Below, piece by piece: positions 45,113 through 53,176 of a stretch of 64,000 nt of DNA. The notes under the pieces were generated by a model. That model did no database searches and was not told the origin of the DNA. It saw only the letters and a program-made list of their open reading frames with translations. Position numbers and translations under genes: made by a program. Origin of the DNA: Halobacillus alkaliphilus (GTDB lineage: Bacteria > Bacillota > Bacilli > Bacillales > Halobacillaceae); NCBI RefSeq assembly GCF_900113125.1, contig NZ_FOOG01000007.1, positions 1 to 64,000 of the forward strand. Direction: 5' to 3'. Position 1 is the first letter of the stretch. The number at the start of each line of letters is the position of its first letter.

Positions 45113-45137
45113 AGAAGACCTTATTCAGGTCCTTTAT
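45113..45137 (-). terminator. Short terminator after hpaF
   Basis: GACCT/AGGTC stem (45117-45121 and 45127-45131), followed on the minus strand by a U-rich TCTTCTTCTTTT tail. Short stem, so moderate support. Confidence 0.45.
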
Positions 45138-45142
45138 CATTT

Positions 45143-45523
45143 CTATCTAAACCGGCTGTGGATATTGTTATGTTTATAGGTTTTATGCTGAAACTCTACT
45201 AGTTCCAGAGACAAAGCTAAGTATTTTTCTTCAAGAATCGAAGCAAAGTGTTCCTTCATCACATCAAATAGTTTTTCGCAGGTGGCCTGCTTTGCTTCTT
45301 CACTTCTGCCTTTTCCTATTTTTAACGTTGTATGAACGAACGAGTCATCCTCTTTCCCATCAGCAATGCGATACTCCGTGACTTTATGGGCCCTTACACG
45401 GATTCCACCAACCGGATAGGTATCACCAAGTTCAATTAACACCTGACCCAGCTTATGGAGCAGACTTTGAATATCCGTCTGAGGACTTAGGTTATCCGTA
45501 TATTCTACAATCACATGCGGCAT
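45143..45523 (-). CDS. hpaF: 5-carboxymethyl-2-hydroxymuconate delta-isomerase
   Basis: A 126-residue protein of the tautomerase superfamily CHMI branch. It starts Met-Pro-His (MPHVIVEYTDNLS), so Pro becomes the N-terminal catalytic residue after Met removal; VGGIRVRAHKVTEYRIADG carries the substrate arginines. It isomerises 5-carboxymethyl-2-hydroxymuconate to the 2-oxo form. Last gene of the hpaG-hpaG-hpaF operon, 18 bp after the preceding gene. Confidence 0.9.
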   Translation of the reverse strand: MPHVIVEYTDNLSPQTDIQSLLHKLGQVLIELGDTYPVGGIRVRAHKVTEYRIADGKEDDSFVHTTLKIGKGRSEEAKQATCEKLFDVMKEHFASILEEKYLALSLELVEFQHKTYKHNNIHSRFR

Positions 45524-45541
45524 GATTCTTCCTCCTTCTTG

Positions 45542-46288
45542 TCAGCTTGGCTCCCCGGTAATCGTATTGACCAGGCGTCCTAAGCCTACAATCTCTGTAA
45601 TGACCTCGTCTCCTACTTTTGTATCCACTGTTCCTTTGGGGGTACCTGTCAGGATAAGATCCCCTGGACTTAGCGTCATAAAGCTGCTTAAATATTCAAC
45701 GAGCTCAGGGATATCAAAAATCATATCCTTCGTGGAGCCTTCCTGCACCAGTTCGCCATTCACATACGTACGCAAAGCTAGATTCATAGGGTCTTGAACT
45801 TCTGCGGCATCGACCAGCCACGGGCCAATCGGCGTGCAATGATCCCGGTTCTTTACTCGCAAGTTGGGCCGGTAATAATTTTCCAAGTAATCACGAACCG
45901 CATAGTCATTGGCAATCGTATAGCCGGAAATATAACTGTATGCGTCTTCTTTTTTCACGTTTTTTGCTTCTCGCCCAATGACGACAGCCAGTTCACATTC
46001 ATAATGCATATGAGTCACATCAGAAGGACGATAGGTTTTGCCTCGGTGACCGACAAAAGTGTTTGGTCCTTTCAAAAATACAAGCGGCTCTTCCGGTGCA
46101 TTGAAAGAAAGCTCGCTCGCATGATCAAAATAATTTAATCCAAGTGCAAAACTTGTTTGAGGCTCAATTGGGGGCAGCCAAACCACCTCTTCCTCCGCCA
46201 CTTGCTGACCATTGTCCAGTTGAATACCTTCAGAATGCTCCGTCGCCTTATAAATTCCGCCTTGAAAAGCTACCCGTGCTGTCTTCAT
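45542..46288 (-). CDS. hpaG: HpaG C-terminal-type subunit (FAH family isomerase/decarboxylase)
   Basis: A 248-residue fumarylacetoacetate-hydrolase-fold protein equal to the C-terminal half of enterobacterial HpaG/HpcE: LGLNYFDHASEL, MHYECELAVVIG (metal-binding Glu pair), the near-identical AVRDYLENYYRPNLRVKNRD block and TGTPKGTVD. With its partner it decarboxylates 5-oxopent-3-ene-1,2,5-tricarboxylate and isomerises the product. In enterobacteria both halves are one protein; here they are two genes overlapping by 4 bp (ATGA). Confidence 0.9.
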   Translation of the reverse strand: MKTARVAFQGGIYKATEHSEGIQLDNGQQVAEEEVVWLPPIEPQTSFALGLNYFDHASELSFNAPEEPLVFLKGPNTFVGHRGKTYRPSDVTHMHYECELAVVIGREAKNVKKEDAYSYISGYTIANDYAVRDYLENYYRPNLRVKNRDHCTPIGPWLVDAAEVQDPMNLALRTYVNGELVQEGSTKDMIFDIPELVEYLSSFMTLSPGDLILTGTPKGTVDTKVGDEVITEIVGLGRLVNTITGEPS

Positions 46289-47079
46289 AATCTAATCCCT
46301 CCTACGGCTGCTTCTTTTTTTACCTTATTTTCAAGGACGCCTACCTGCTCAATATCTATTCGAATTTGGTCCCCATCCTTTACACGAGGAGGATTTTCTG
46401 GAATACCGACAAGCAGCGTATCACCTTTTTCAAGGGTCATAAATTCGGTGACATCTGAAAGCAGCTGCGCAACCGAACGAACTAGATTCCCTGTATGATT
46501 TTCTTGCTTACATTCCCCATTCACATAGACACGAATAGTCAGGTTGTCAGGGGTCGGTACGTCATCACGCTCTACGATCCACGGACCTGCAGGACAAAAT
46601 CCATCACGTGATTTATGCTTAACCGCCGGTCTAAAAACGCTTTCATGAGGGACACTAATATCATTAACAATTGTATAGCCCTCAATATAGCTCATGGCTT
46701 CATCCTCACTGACCCGTGAAGCTTTTTCCCCGATCACGAGGCCAAGACAGGCTCCCACTTCAAGTTCTGATACATCCTCAGGCATGGGGATAACGGTCTG
46801 ATTCCCAGTAATCGTGTTTTTAGGTTTGATATAGAGAATCGGAGCTTTTGGAGGGGATTTGTAGGGATCCTGATGTAAGGCGTCTTCCATTTGATCCAGT
46901 GCACCTTGATAGTTTAGTAATGTACCGTAAACCGTACCTGATATCGGGGGATCCCAGGTATAATTGGATGAATCTACACTTCCATTCCATTGAACAGTAC
47001 CTTCATTCAGATGAACGTCAATTTCCTGCATCTGCAACCTGCCGCTAAATTTAGCTTTCGCTTTGGGCATTCCATTCAC
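46285..47079 (-). CDS. hpaG: HpaG N-terminal-type subunit (FAH family)
   Basis: A 264-residue fumarylacetoacetate-hydrolase-fold protein equal to the N-terminal half of HpaG: GTVYGTLLNYQGALDQMEDA, APILYIKPKNT, VGACLGLVIGEKAS and HKSRDGFCPAGPWIV. It pairs with the overlapping downstream gene to make the bifunctional isomerase/decarboxylase. First gene of the operon. The next pathway step, the HpaH hydratase, has no gene in the window; since HpaH belongs to a similar fold, one of these FAH proteins doing double duty cannot be excluded. Confidence 0.88.
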   Translation of the reverse strand: MNGMPKAKAKFSGRLQMQEIDVHLNEGTVQWNGSVDSSNYTWDPPISGTVYGTLLNYQGALDQMEDALHQDPYKSPPKAPILYIKPKNTITGNQTVIPMPEDVSELEVGACLGLVIGEKASRVSEDEAMSYIEGYTIVNDISVPHESVFRPAVKHKSRDGFCPAGPWIVERDDVPTPDNLTIRVYVNGECKQENHTGNLVRSVAQLLSDVTEFMTLEKGDTLLVGIPENPPRVKDGDQIRIDIEQVGVLENKVKKEAAVGGIRL

Positions 47080-47386
47080 TCCTTCTAGTAAGAATCATGT
47101 CATTTTGTAAAATATTCACAATTATCATGTAATTACAAAGTAACACTCGACCTTTTATATATAAAATATTGATTAAGTTCGTTTTGCATATGAAAAAAAT
47201 ATAACTCTGTTTTATTAGGTAAACAACTCACTTTAACTGATCATGCCCACCTCTTTATACTTAATATTTTTGGCGTTCATATGATTATAGGAAGATCAAC
47301 TCGATTTCTATTCAGCTAGAAGATAAATTTTCTCTGCCCTAAAGACCTCAGAGCTCTTCTCTTACTTTGCACCACTGTAATCTACC
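47080..47386. other. Intergenic region upstream of the hpaG operon
   Basis: AT-rich, no gene. It must hold the promoter of the hpaG-hpaG-hpaF operon, but no single -35/-10 pair stands out. Confidence 0.4.
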
Positions 47387-47410
47387 AAAAAAAGAGCCGA
47401 AAATCGGCTC
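47387..47410 (-). terminator. Terminator after the esterase gene
   Basis: GAGCCGA-AAA-TCGGCTC (47394-47410), with a U-run on the minus strand from the A-run at 47387-47393. Confidence 0.85.
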
Positions 47411-47419
47411 CTTCCTTGA

Positions 47420-48277
47420 TTATCTTTGAATTTTAGTTAAATGGTCAAAAAGTATCTTCGTCGCGTCCAGCTGGCCGGCTACTTTTCCGGTTAAGGAGGA
47501 TGCTTGCGACAACGGTCCTCCAGGCCACGTGTGTCCTCCACCTTCAATGGAGTAGAACACAACTTTCTCTTCTTCTTGCGGGTAAGAGTTTTTTATAATG
47601 GAGAATTCTTCGTCCTCCATAACCCGCTCGTAATGATTGTTTCCACTGTCTCCCCAAGATGCTACAAAAAACTCAACTGTTTTTTCTGCAGAGAGCAGCT
47701 GGTCAATCATGTAGGTTGAATCATAATAGCCATCATAAGGCACGAGCTTATCACCCGTTCCCATGATGAAAAGCATCGGCATAGGTTTGCTCCATTGAAA
47801 CTTCTCGGCTAAATCTTTGACCAGGGGGCCTGAAACTCCTCCCACCCCGGCAAAAACATCCTGGCATTCAAGTCCAAGCCTCAAGCTGAAGGCCGATCCG
47901 TTGGAGAACCCCGTGGCATAAATTCTGCTTTCATCCACGGGATACCGTTGTTTAAACCATTCAATCAATTCCAACACAAACCCGACATCATTGACCTTCC
48001 GCTGAAACGCCGTATTTTTCTCTCTGCCTTCATTCCACTGCTTTGTCATCCGGTCTGAAGGATCGAAATGAACTGCATCAGGAAAGACGGTTATAACTTG
48101 ATGATCTTCTGAGAGTTTGTGGAATGCTGTAACTTTCATATGGTGCCTTGCACTGCTTCCAGCGCCATGAAAGCAGAAAACAACAGGTAAACACGGCTCC
48201 ATATGCTCAGGTAGACTGTAATAAAAGGTTCGATTTCTTTCTTCAAATGTCATGGTTACTGGTCCGAGAACTTCCAA
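47420..48277 (-). CDS. Alpha/beta-hydrolase esterase, PHB-depolymerase/LpqC type
   Basis: A 285-residue hydrolase: oxyanion block VFCFHGAGSSARHH (about 32-45), nucleophile elbow ATGFSNGSA (GxSxG), Asp in MGTGDKLVPYDG and the final His in GGGHTWPGG. The family covers PHB depolymerases, feruloyl and acetylxylan esterases. No signal peptide, so it acts inside the cell. It follows nhaC by 24 bp and may be in that operon. A (thio)esterase for aryl-acetyl groups is possible given the neighbours, but not shown. The start is TTG at 48277 behind AAGGAAG; ATG at 48253 is the alternative. Confidence 0.8.
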   Translation of the reverse strand: MEVLGPVTMTFEERNRTFYYSLPEHMEPCLPVVFCFHGAGSSARHHMKVTAFHKLSEDHQVITVFPDAVHFDPSDRMTKQWNEGREKNTAFQRKVNDVGFVLELIEWFKQRYPVDESRIYATGFSNGSAFSLRLGLECQDVFAGVGGVSGPLVKDLAEKFQWSKPMPMLFIMGTGDKLVPYDGYYDSTYMIDQLLSAEKTVEFFVASWGDSGNNHYERVMEDEEFSIIKNSYPQEEEKVVFYSIEGGGHTWPGGPLSQASSLTGKVAGQLDATKILFDHLTKIQR

Positions 48278-48301
48278 GATGATCTTCCTTTTCTCATTAT
48301 A

Positions 48302-49732
48302 TTAATGACTTCCTGTTCCTGATGAAACTCGTTGCTTTTCAAAATCCACCACATCTTCCGTTGCGAGCGGAGTGAGTGTAAAGCCCGTGTAGCCATAAAT
48401 GATGGCAATAATCGGAGAAATAAAACAGATAAACGAAAACGGAATATAACCGATTCCGACATTCAAGGTGGTCATAATAAACGCTCCCGTTACCCCCCAT
48501 GGAATTAAAGGGTGGACGAGAGTCCCCGCATCTTCAAGCGTCCGGGACATATTTTTAGGATGAAGATTCGTCTGCTCATAACTTTCCTCAAGCATTTGCC
48601 CTGGAAGAATTATAGACAGATACTGTTCACCTACAACAACATTGATTCCTATACAAGATAAAACGGTAGACGTGATAACATTGCCACGGCTTCTCAAGAA
48701 ACTTTTTAAACCTGCAATAATGGCATGAGCTAAGCCGATTTCCCTTATGATACCCCCGAATGAAAGCGCTATCAAAATTAGCGATACACCAAATAGCATA
48801 CTATCTAACCCGCCTAGTGACAATAAGTTATCAATTGCTTCTACTCCTGTATCCGCCGTGTACCCGAAATGCGCTGTATTCATAATTGTACCAAGGGACA
48901 CCCCTGGAACCGTATAAAAAGTAGTGAGTACTGCAGCCATCAACCCGATAATCAAAGATGGAATCGGACTAACTTTTCTAAAAGCAAGAATGATAATAAG
49001 CAGAGGAGAAATAAGCGTGACGGGTGTCAGCATAAATTCATTATTCAACGTCGTCATCATCGATTCTACTTTTCCTATATCGGCTGCCTCTCTACTGGAA
49101 AATATTCCAATTGCTGCAAAGATCCCGAGCGTAATAATTAAGCTTGGAATGGTTGTCCAAAGCATATGGCGGATATGCTGGAAAATATCAACTTTAGCTG
49201 TAGCTGCAGCCAAGTTTGTCGTATCCGATAGAGGGGACAATTTATCTCCAAACAATGCGCCGCTTACAATAGCACCGGCCGTTACAGCTGGAGAAATAGA
49301 CATCCCATAAGCCACGCCCATCAAGGCAATCCCGATTGTACTAATGGCACTCCAGGAACTTCCCGTCATCGTGGCTACTACGGCTGTAATAATTACAGCA
49401 CTAACTAAAAACAGGGATGGAGATAGTACTTGCAGACCGTAGTATGTAATGGTTTGAACGGTACCATTCAATACCCAGACACCAACTGTTATTCCGATCA
49501 AGCTTAAGATAATGATGGCAGGGACACCATACGAGACTCCTTTTGTCATAGCTCTTTCTAACTCTTTCCACTTGTACCCTAATCTAAGTCCATACAACGT
49601 AACAATCACCGCAGCAATGACAATTGGAATATGAGGCGCTGTGCCATAGACTAAAATGCTGACTCCAAGGATGGCAATGATCAAAAGAATAACAAGACTC
49701 GAAACGAGAAACGAAGGCTTTCTTTTTTCCAT
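48302..49732 (-). CDS. nhaC: Na+/H+ antiporter NhaC family
   Basis: A 476-residue, 11-12-TM antiporter: the TGSSWSAISTIGIALMGVAY and GALFGDKLSPLSDTTNLAAA blocks are diagnostic of NhaC, including the conserved Asp/Ser pairs of the ion path. It expels sodium (or exchanges malate/lactate in the MleN branch) using the proton gradient, useful in salt. MleN-type malate-2H+/Na+-lactate exchange cannot be excluded from sequence alone. Followed closely by the esterase gene. Confidence 0.88.
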   Translation of the reverse strand: MEKRKPSFLVSSLVILLIIAILGVSILVYGTAPHIPIVIAAVIVTLYGLRLGYKWKELERAMTKGVSYGVPAIIILSLIGITVGVWVLNGTVQTITYYGLQVLSPSLFLVSAVIITAVVATMTGSSWSAISTIGIALMGVAYGMSISPAVTAGAIVSGALFGDKLSPLSDTTNLAAATAKVDIFQHIRHMLWTTIPSLIITLGIFAAIGIFSSREAADIGKVESMMTTLNNEFMLTPVTLISPLLIIILAFRKVSPIPSLIIGLMAAVLTTFYTVPGVSLGTIMNTAHFGYTADTGVEAIDNLLSLGGLDSMLFGVSLILIALSFGGIIREIGLAHAIIAGLKSFLRSRGNVITSTVLSCIGINVVVGEQYLSIILPGQMLEESYEQTNLHPKNMSRTLEDAGTLVHPLIPWGVTGAFIMTTLNVGIGYIPFSFICFISPIIAIIYGYTGFTLTPLATEDVVDFEKQRVSSGTGSH

Positions 49733-49810
49733 GTAATTCCCCTCTCCAGGATTATTGAAAAAATTCTACCGTTTTCTTCCTTTCTTGATTAACCTCATTT
49801 TAGCCACCAG

Positions 49811-49857
49811 TAAAGCGCGAGGATCGAACCTGCACGCCTACAGCTATCGGTTCTATC
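49811..49857 (-). other. tRNA-like fragment directly after the E2 gene
   Basis: The minus strand directly after the E2 stop contains GTAGGCGTGCAGGTTCGATCC followed in the next bases by TCGCGC; GGTTCGATCC looks like a tRNA T arm, but the stem has a mismatch and the rest of a cloverleaf is not recoverable. A decayed tRNA piece or chance. The rest of 49733-49856 is empty. Confidence 0.2.
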
Positions 49858-51092
49858 TATATTAACTCGACTAACATTCCATATGGGTTTTCAATATAGT
49901 CAATGAACCGGTTCGTGAAGGCAACTGATTGAGAACCGTCGGCAACTCGGTGATCAAAAGTCAGCGTCACATTCATCATCTGTCTGATGACAATTTCCTC
50001 ATCAATTACTACGGGCATTTTCTTCGTTTTATGGAAGGCCATCAAGCCCGTTTCCGGATAATTTAAAATCGGTGTCGCTCCGGTGCTTCCCATCGGACCG
50101 ACGTTACTAATGGTAAAGGTCCCTCCCCGTAAGTCCTGTCCAGAAAGCTTATTATCCACCGCCTTTTTCGTTAAGTCTTTCATCTGTTTATGGATCTCTA
50201 CTAATGATAGATTTTCAACGTTTTTTAAAACAGGTACGATTAACCCTTCGTCAGTTCCGGTGGCGAGTCCGATATTATAAGACGATTCTAAAAGGATTTC
50301 TCCTTTCTCTTCGTCTAACTTAGAGTTAAATATCGGAAATTCTTTAAGGGATAGCTGGAGAGCTTTGATAAAAAAGGCGGCAACCGATACTTGGATACCT
50401 GGACGACGGTCTGTGCCTTTCTTCAGCTGATCTTTCAGCTTTAATACTTCCGTCATATCCACTTCATCAAAATGAGTGACGTGGGGAGCCGTATAAAGCG
50501 ATTGGGTCATTTTTTTGGCAATTTGTTTTCTTCGGCCTTTGAATGGAATAGTTTGCTGCTGTCTTTCTCGTTCGACTGGCTGCTGTTTTTTCACTTCCTC
50601 TTCTTCTTTAACAGGAGAAGGCTGCGACTTCGCTTCCATAAAAGCGAAGACATCTTCATCGAGGATCCTTCCTCCTTTTCCTGTCCCCTGAACCTCTTCA
50701 ATCTTGATGCCCTGTTCTCTGGCAACCCTCCTTGTATGAGGGGAAGCCTTCACTCGAGTAGATGGAAGGTCCCAATTGAAGTTTCTTGGTCCAGAACTTT
50801 GAGACGTCTCTGTACTTGGCGCCTGTCCAGCAAGTACTTGTTGCTTAGAGGACTGCTTTTGTTCAGATCTCATCGTTAAAATGGTCGTCCCCACTTCGAT
50901 CACATCGCCTACGGCATAATGAATGTCCTCAATGACTCCTTCTGCTGGCGCGGTCAGTTCAGCCGTCATTTTGTCTGTCTGAACTTCAATAAGAGGAGCG
51001 TCATTTTTCACAAAGTCCCCTTTTTTCACAAAATAATAAAGAATTTCAGCTTCATGCATTCCTTCCCCAATATCGTGCAATTTTACATCCAT
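49857..51092 (-). CDS. 2-oxoacid dehydrogenase E2 (dihydrolipoamide acyltransferase)
   Basis: A 411-residue E2. One lipoyl domain at 1-75 with the lipoylated Lys in VQTDKMTAE (K41), an E1/E3-binding domain at about 115-150 (SPHTRRVAREQGIKIEEVQG), a charged linker and the catalytic acyltransferase domain from about 190 with DHRVADG (His381, Asp385). It transfers the acyl group from E1 to CoA. Last of four coupled genes with E1beta, E1alpha and an aminotransferase. No E3 gene is next to it, so the complex must use a shared lipoamide dehydrogenase. Branched-chain or aryl 2-oxoacids are the likely substrates. Confidence 0.92.
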   Translation of the reverse strand: MDVKLHDIGEGMHEAEILYYFVKKGDFVKNDAPLIEVQTDKMTAELTAPAEGVIEDIHYAVGDVIEVGTTILTMRSEQKQSSKQQVLAGQAPSTETSQSSGPRNFNWDLPSTRVKASPHTRRVAREQGIKIEEVQGTGKGGRILDEDVFAFMEAKSQPSPVKEEEEVKKQQPVERERQQQTIPFKGRRKQIAKKMTQSLYTAPHVTHFDEVDMTEVLKLKDQLKKGTDRRPGIQVSVAAFFIKALQLSLKEFPIFNSKLDEEKGEILLESSYNIGLATGTDEGLIVPVLKNVENLSLVEIHKQMKDLTKKAVDNKLSGQDLRGGTFTISNVGPMGSTGATPILNYPETGLMAFHKTKKMPVVIDEEIVIRQMMNVTLTFDHRVADGSQSVAFTNRFIDYIENPYGMLVELI

Positions 51093-51104
51093 GCTCCGGA
51101 CCTC

Positions 51105-52103
51105 CTAGTATGATAATGCCTTATTGATGGCATGAATTATTTTTTCACTGCTTGGCAGGTATTCTTTTTCGAGAGAATACACAGGCACTGGTGTGTCAAA
51201 ACCCGTAACCTTTTGAATGGGAGCTTTCAAATAGAAAAAGGCAGAATCATTAATAACGGATATTATTTCTCCGTTAACTCCACCCGTCGCTGGCGCTTCA
51301 TGCACAATAACGGCACGACCTGTCTTCTCTACAGATTCCTGGATGGTTTCTTTATCTAATGGGTAAAGCGTTCTTAAATCAATAACCTCACATGTAGCGT
51401 TTTGCTGCTTTTCGAAATGTTCGACAGCTTTCATAGTATCCGGCACCATCGCTCCCCATGTTAGCAACGTAACGTCATTTCCTTTCTTCTGATAGGAAGC
51501 TTTTCCGAGCTCGACTGTATATTTTTCTTCAGGGACCTCCGTACGGAGCGAGCGATAACTTCTCATTGGCTCTAAAAAAAGCACCGGGTCCGGATCTTCA
51601 ATACTTGCGATCAGCAACCCTTTGGCATCATAGGCATTTGATGGAATCACAACCTTCAGTCCAGGAATTTGCGTAAATAAAGCTTCTACACTATCTGAAT
51701 GAATTTCCGGTGCTTTTACTCCTGCCCCGTAAGGAGCTCTAATAACCATCGGCACCGTATAACGTCCCATCGTACGTTGCCTCATCCTAGTGGCATGGGT
51801 CATTAGTTGATTGAATGCTGGATAGATAAAGCCTAAAAACTGCATCTCAGCGATTGGACGAAAACCATTAATAGAAAGACCGATCGATGTTCCAATGATT
51901 CCTGATTCGGCAAGCGGAGTATCGATAACACGTTCTTCCCCAAACTGAGCGAATAATCCTTCTGTGGCACGGAAAACGCCTCCGTTTTTCCCTACATCCT
52001 GCCCAAGAACGATGACGGATTCATCTTCTTCAAGCATCGTTCTCAATGCATCTGTCACTGCCTGAACCATCGTTAATTTCTTCACTTGAATAGCAGTCGT
52101 CAT
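51105..52103 (-). CDS. 2-oxoacid dehydrogenase E1 beta subunit
   Basis: A 332-residue transketolase-like E1beta: LGQDVGKNGGVFRATEGLFA, DTPLAESGIIGTSIGLSING, PYGAGVKAPEIHSDSVEALF and the C-terminal IVHEAPATGGVNGEI block. It forms the heterotetramer with E1alpha and binds part of the ThDP. The start overlaps the E1alpha stop by 4 bp and the E2 gene begins 12 bp after it. Confidence 0.93.
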   Translation of the reverse strand: MTTAIQVKKLTMVQAVTDALRTMLEEDESVIVLGQDVGKNGGVFRATEGLFAQFGEERVIDTPLAESGIIGTSIGLSINGFRPIAEMQFLGFIYPAFNQLMTHATRMRQRTMGRYTVPMVIRAPYGAGVKAPEIHSDSVEALFTQIPGLKVVIPSNAYDAKGLLIASIEDPDPVLFLEPMRSYRSLRTEVPEEKYTVELGKASYQKKGNDVTLLTWGAMVPDTMKAVEHFEKQQNATCEVIDLRTLYPLDKETIQESVEKTGRAVIVHEAPATGGVNGEIISVINDSAFFYLKAPIQKVTGFDTPVPVYSLEKEYLPSSEKIIHAINKALSY

Positions 52104-53176
52104 GACATTTGCCCCCTCTTTATCTTCCTATGTTGTTCCCGCTGTTCTTCCAGCGTCCAAGTCAGCTTTTCAAATACGTTTTCAAACACATCATCAATAT
52201 TCGCCTCAGGGTACTTTTGCATTTCATCTAGAGCCGTGTTGATTTCATTTGTGATTTTATTCTCAGTATTCGTTAACCACTCTTCATCCCAGATCCCTTC
52301 ATTTTTCATATACTTTTCCAACCTTGACAGCGGGTCGGTAGTTTTTCTTCTGTTATCGATTTCTGCTTGATCACGGTATTTCGACGGATCATCCGCTGTC
52401 GTGTGAGCACCATATCTCCATGTGACGGCTTCAATAAGCGTCGGTCCTTCACCGTTGCGAGCTCGTTCTACTGCCTTTTTTGTTTCTAGATAAACAGCCG
52501 CAATATCATTTCCATCGATTCGAATACTTGGAATTTCATAACCTAATCCTTTTTGAGCAATCGTTTTTGAGTTCATCTGCTTTTCCATTGGCACGCTGAT
52601 GGCATAACCATTATTCTGGTTAAAGAAGACGACCGGAACTTTGAAAACGCTTGCAAAATTTAGCCCTTCATGGAAATCCCCTTCCGATGTTGCACCATCT
52701 CCAAAGTACACGAGGGAAACCCGGTCTGTGTTTTTCTTTTTCTCTGCCCAGGCGACTCCGGTAGCGTGAAGCAGCTGAGAGGCGATTGGAACCGCTGGTG
52801 GAAAGATGTTCTTTCCTTCGGGAGGGATCCCACCTTCTATACGGCCGACCCAATATAATAATAGATTGCGGAGCGAGTGACCGAATGTCATCGTTGCCGC
52901 ATGATCCCGGTAAGTTGGGAACATCCAGTCACCTTCCTCAACCGCTAAAGCACTGCCCACTTGGGCCGCTTCCTGCCCCTCATAAGGTACATAAGTTCCG
53001 ATTCTACCCTGGCGTTGAAGGTTTACGCACTTTTTGTCCATCATGCGCGCTCTCAACATCTTTTCATAAAACAGTTTGAGCAAATCAGCCGTCAGCATGT
53101 CCGTTATTTCGGAATTAACAGCTTCCCCTTCTTCACTGATGTATTGCATTATTGGAAATTTCTCAAGCATGTTCAT
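52100..53176 (-). CDS. 2-oxoacid dehydrogenase E1 alpha subunit
   Basis: A 358-residue E1alpha with the ThDP motif GDGATSEGDFHEGLNFAS ending in NQNNGYAIS (GDG-x-NN pattern) and the phosphorylation-loop-like YRYGAHTTADDPSKYR segment (here TWRYGAHTTADDP). It decarboxylates the 2-oxoacid and passes the acyl group to E2. It resembles the BkdAA/PdhA group. Overlaps both neighbours by 4 bp, so aminotransferase, E1alpha and E1beta should be made in step. Confidence 0.92.
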   Translation of the reverse strand: MNMLEKFPIMQYISEEGEAVNSEITDMLTADLLKLFYEKMLRARMMDKKCVNLQRQGRIGTYVPYEGQEAAQVGSALAVEEGDWMFPTYRDHAATMTFGHSLRNLLLYWVGRIEGGIPPEGKNIFPPAVPIASQLLHATGVAWAEKKKNTDRVSLVYFGDGATSEGDFHEGLNFASVFKVPVVFFNQNNGYAISVPMEKQMNSKTIAQKGLGYEIPSIRIDGNDIAAVYLETKKAVERARNGEGPTLIEAVTWRYGAHTTADDPSKYRDQAEIDNRRKTTDPLSRLEKYMKNEGIWDEEWLTNTENKITNEINTALDEMQKYPEANIDDVFENVFEKLTWTLEEQREQHRKIKRGQMS

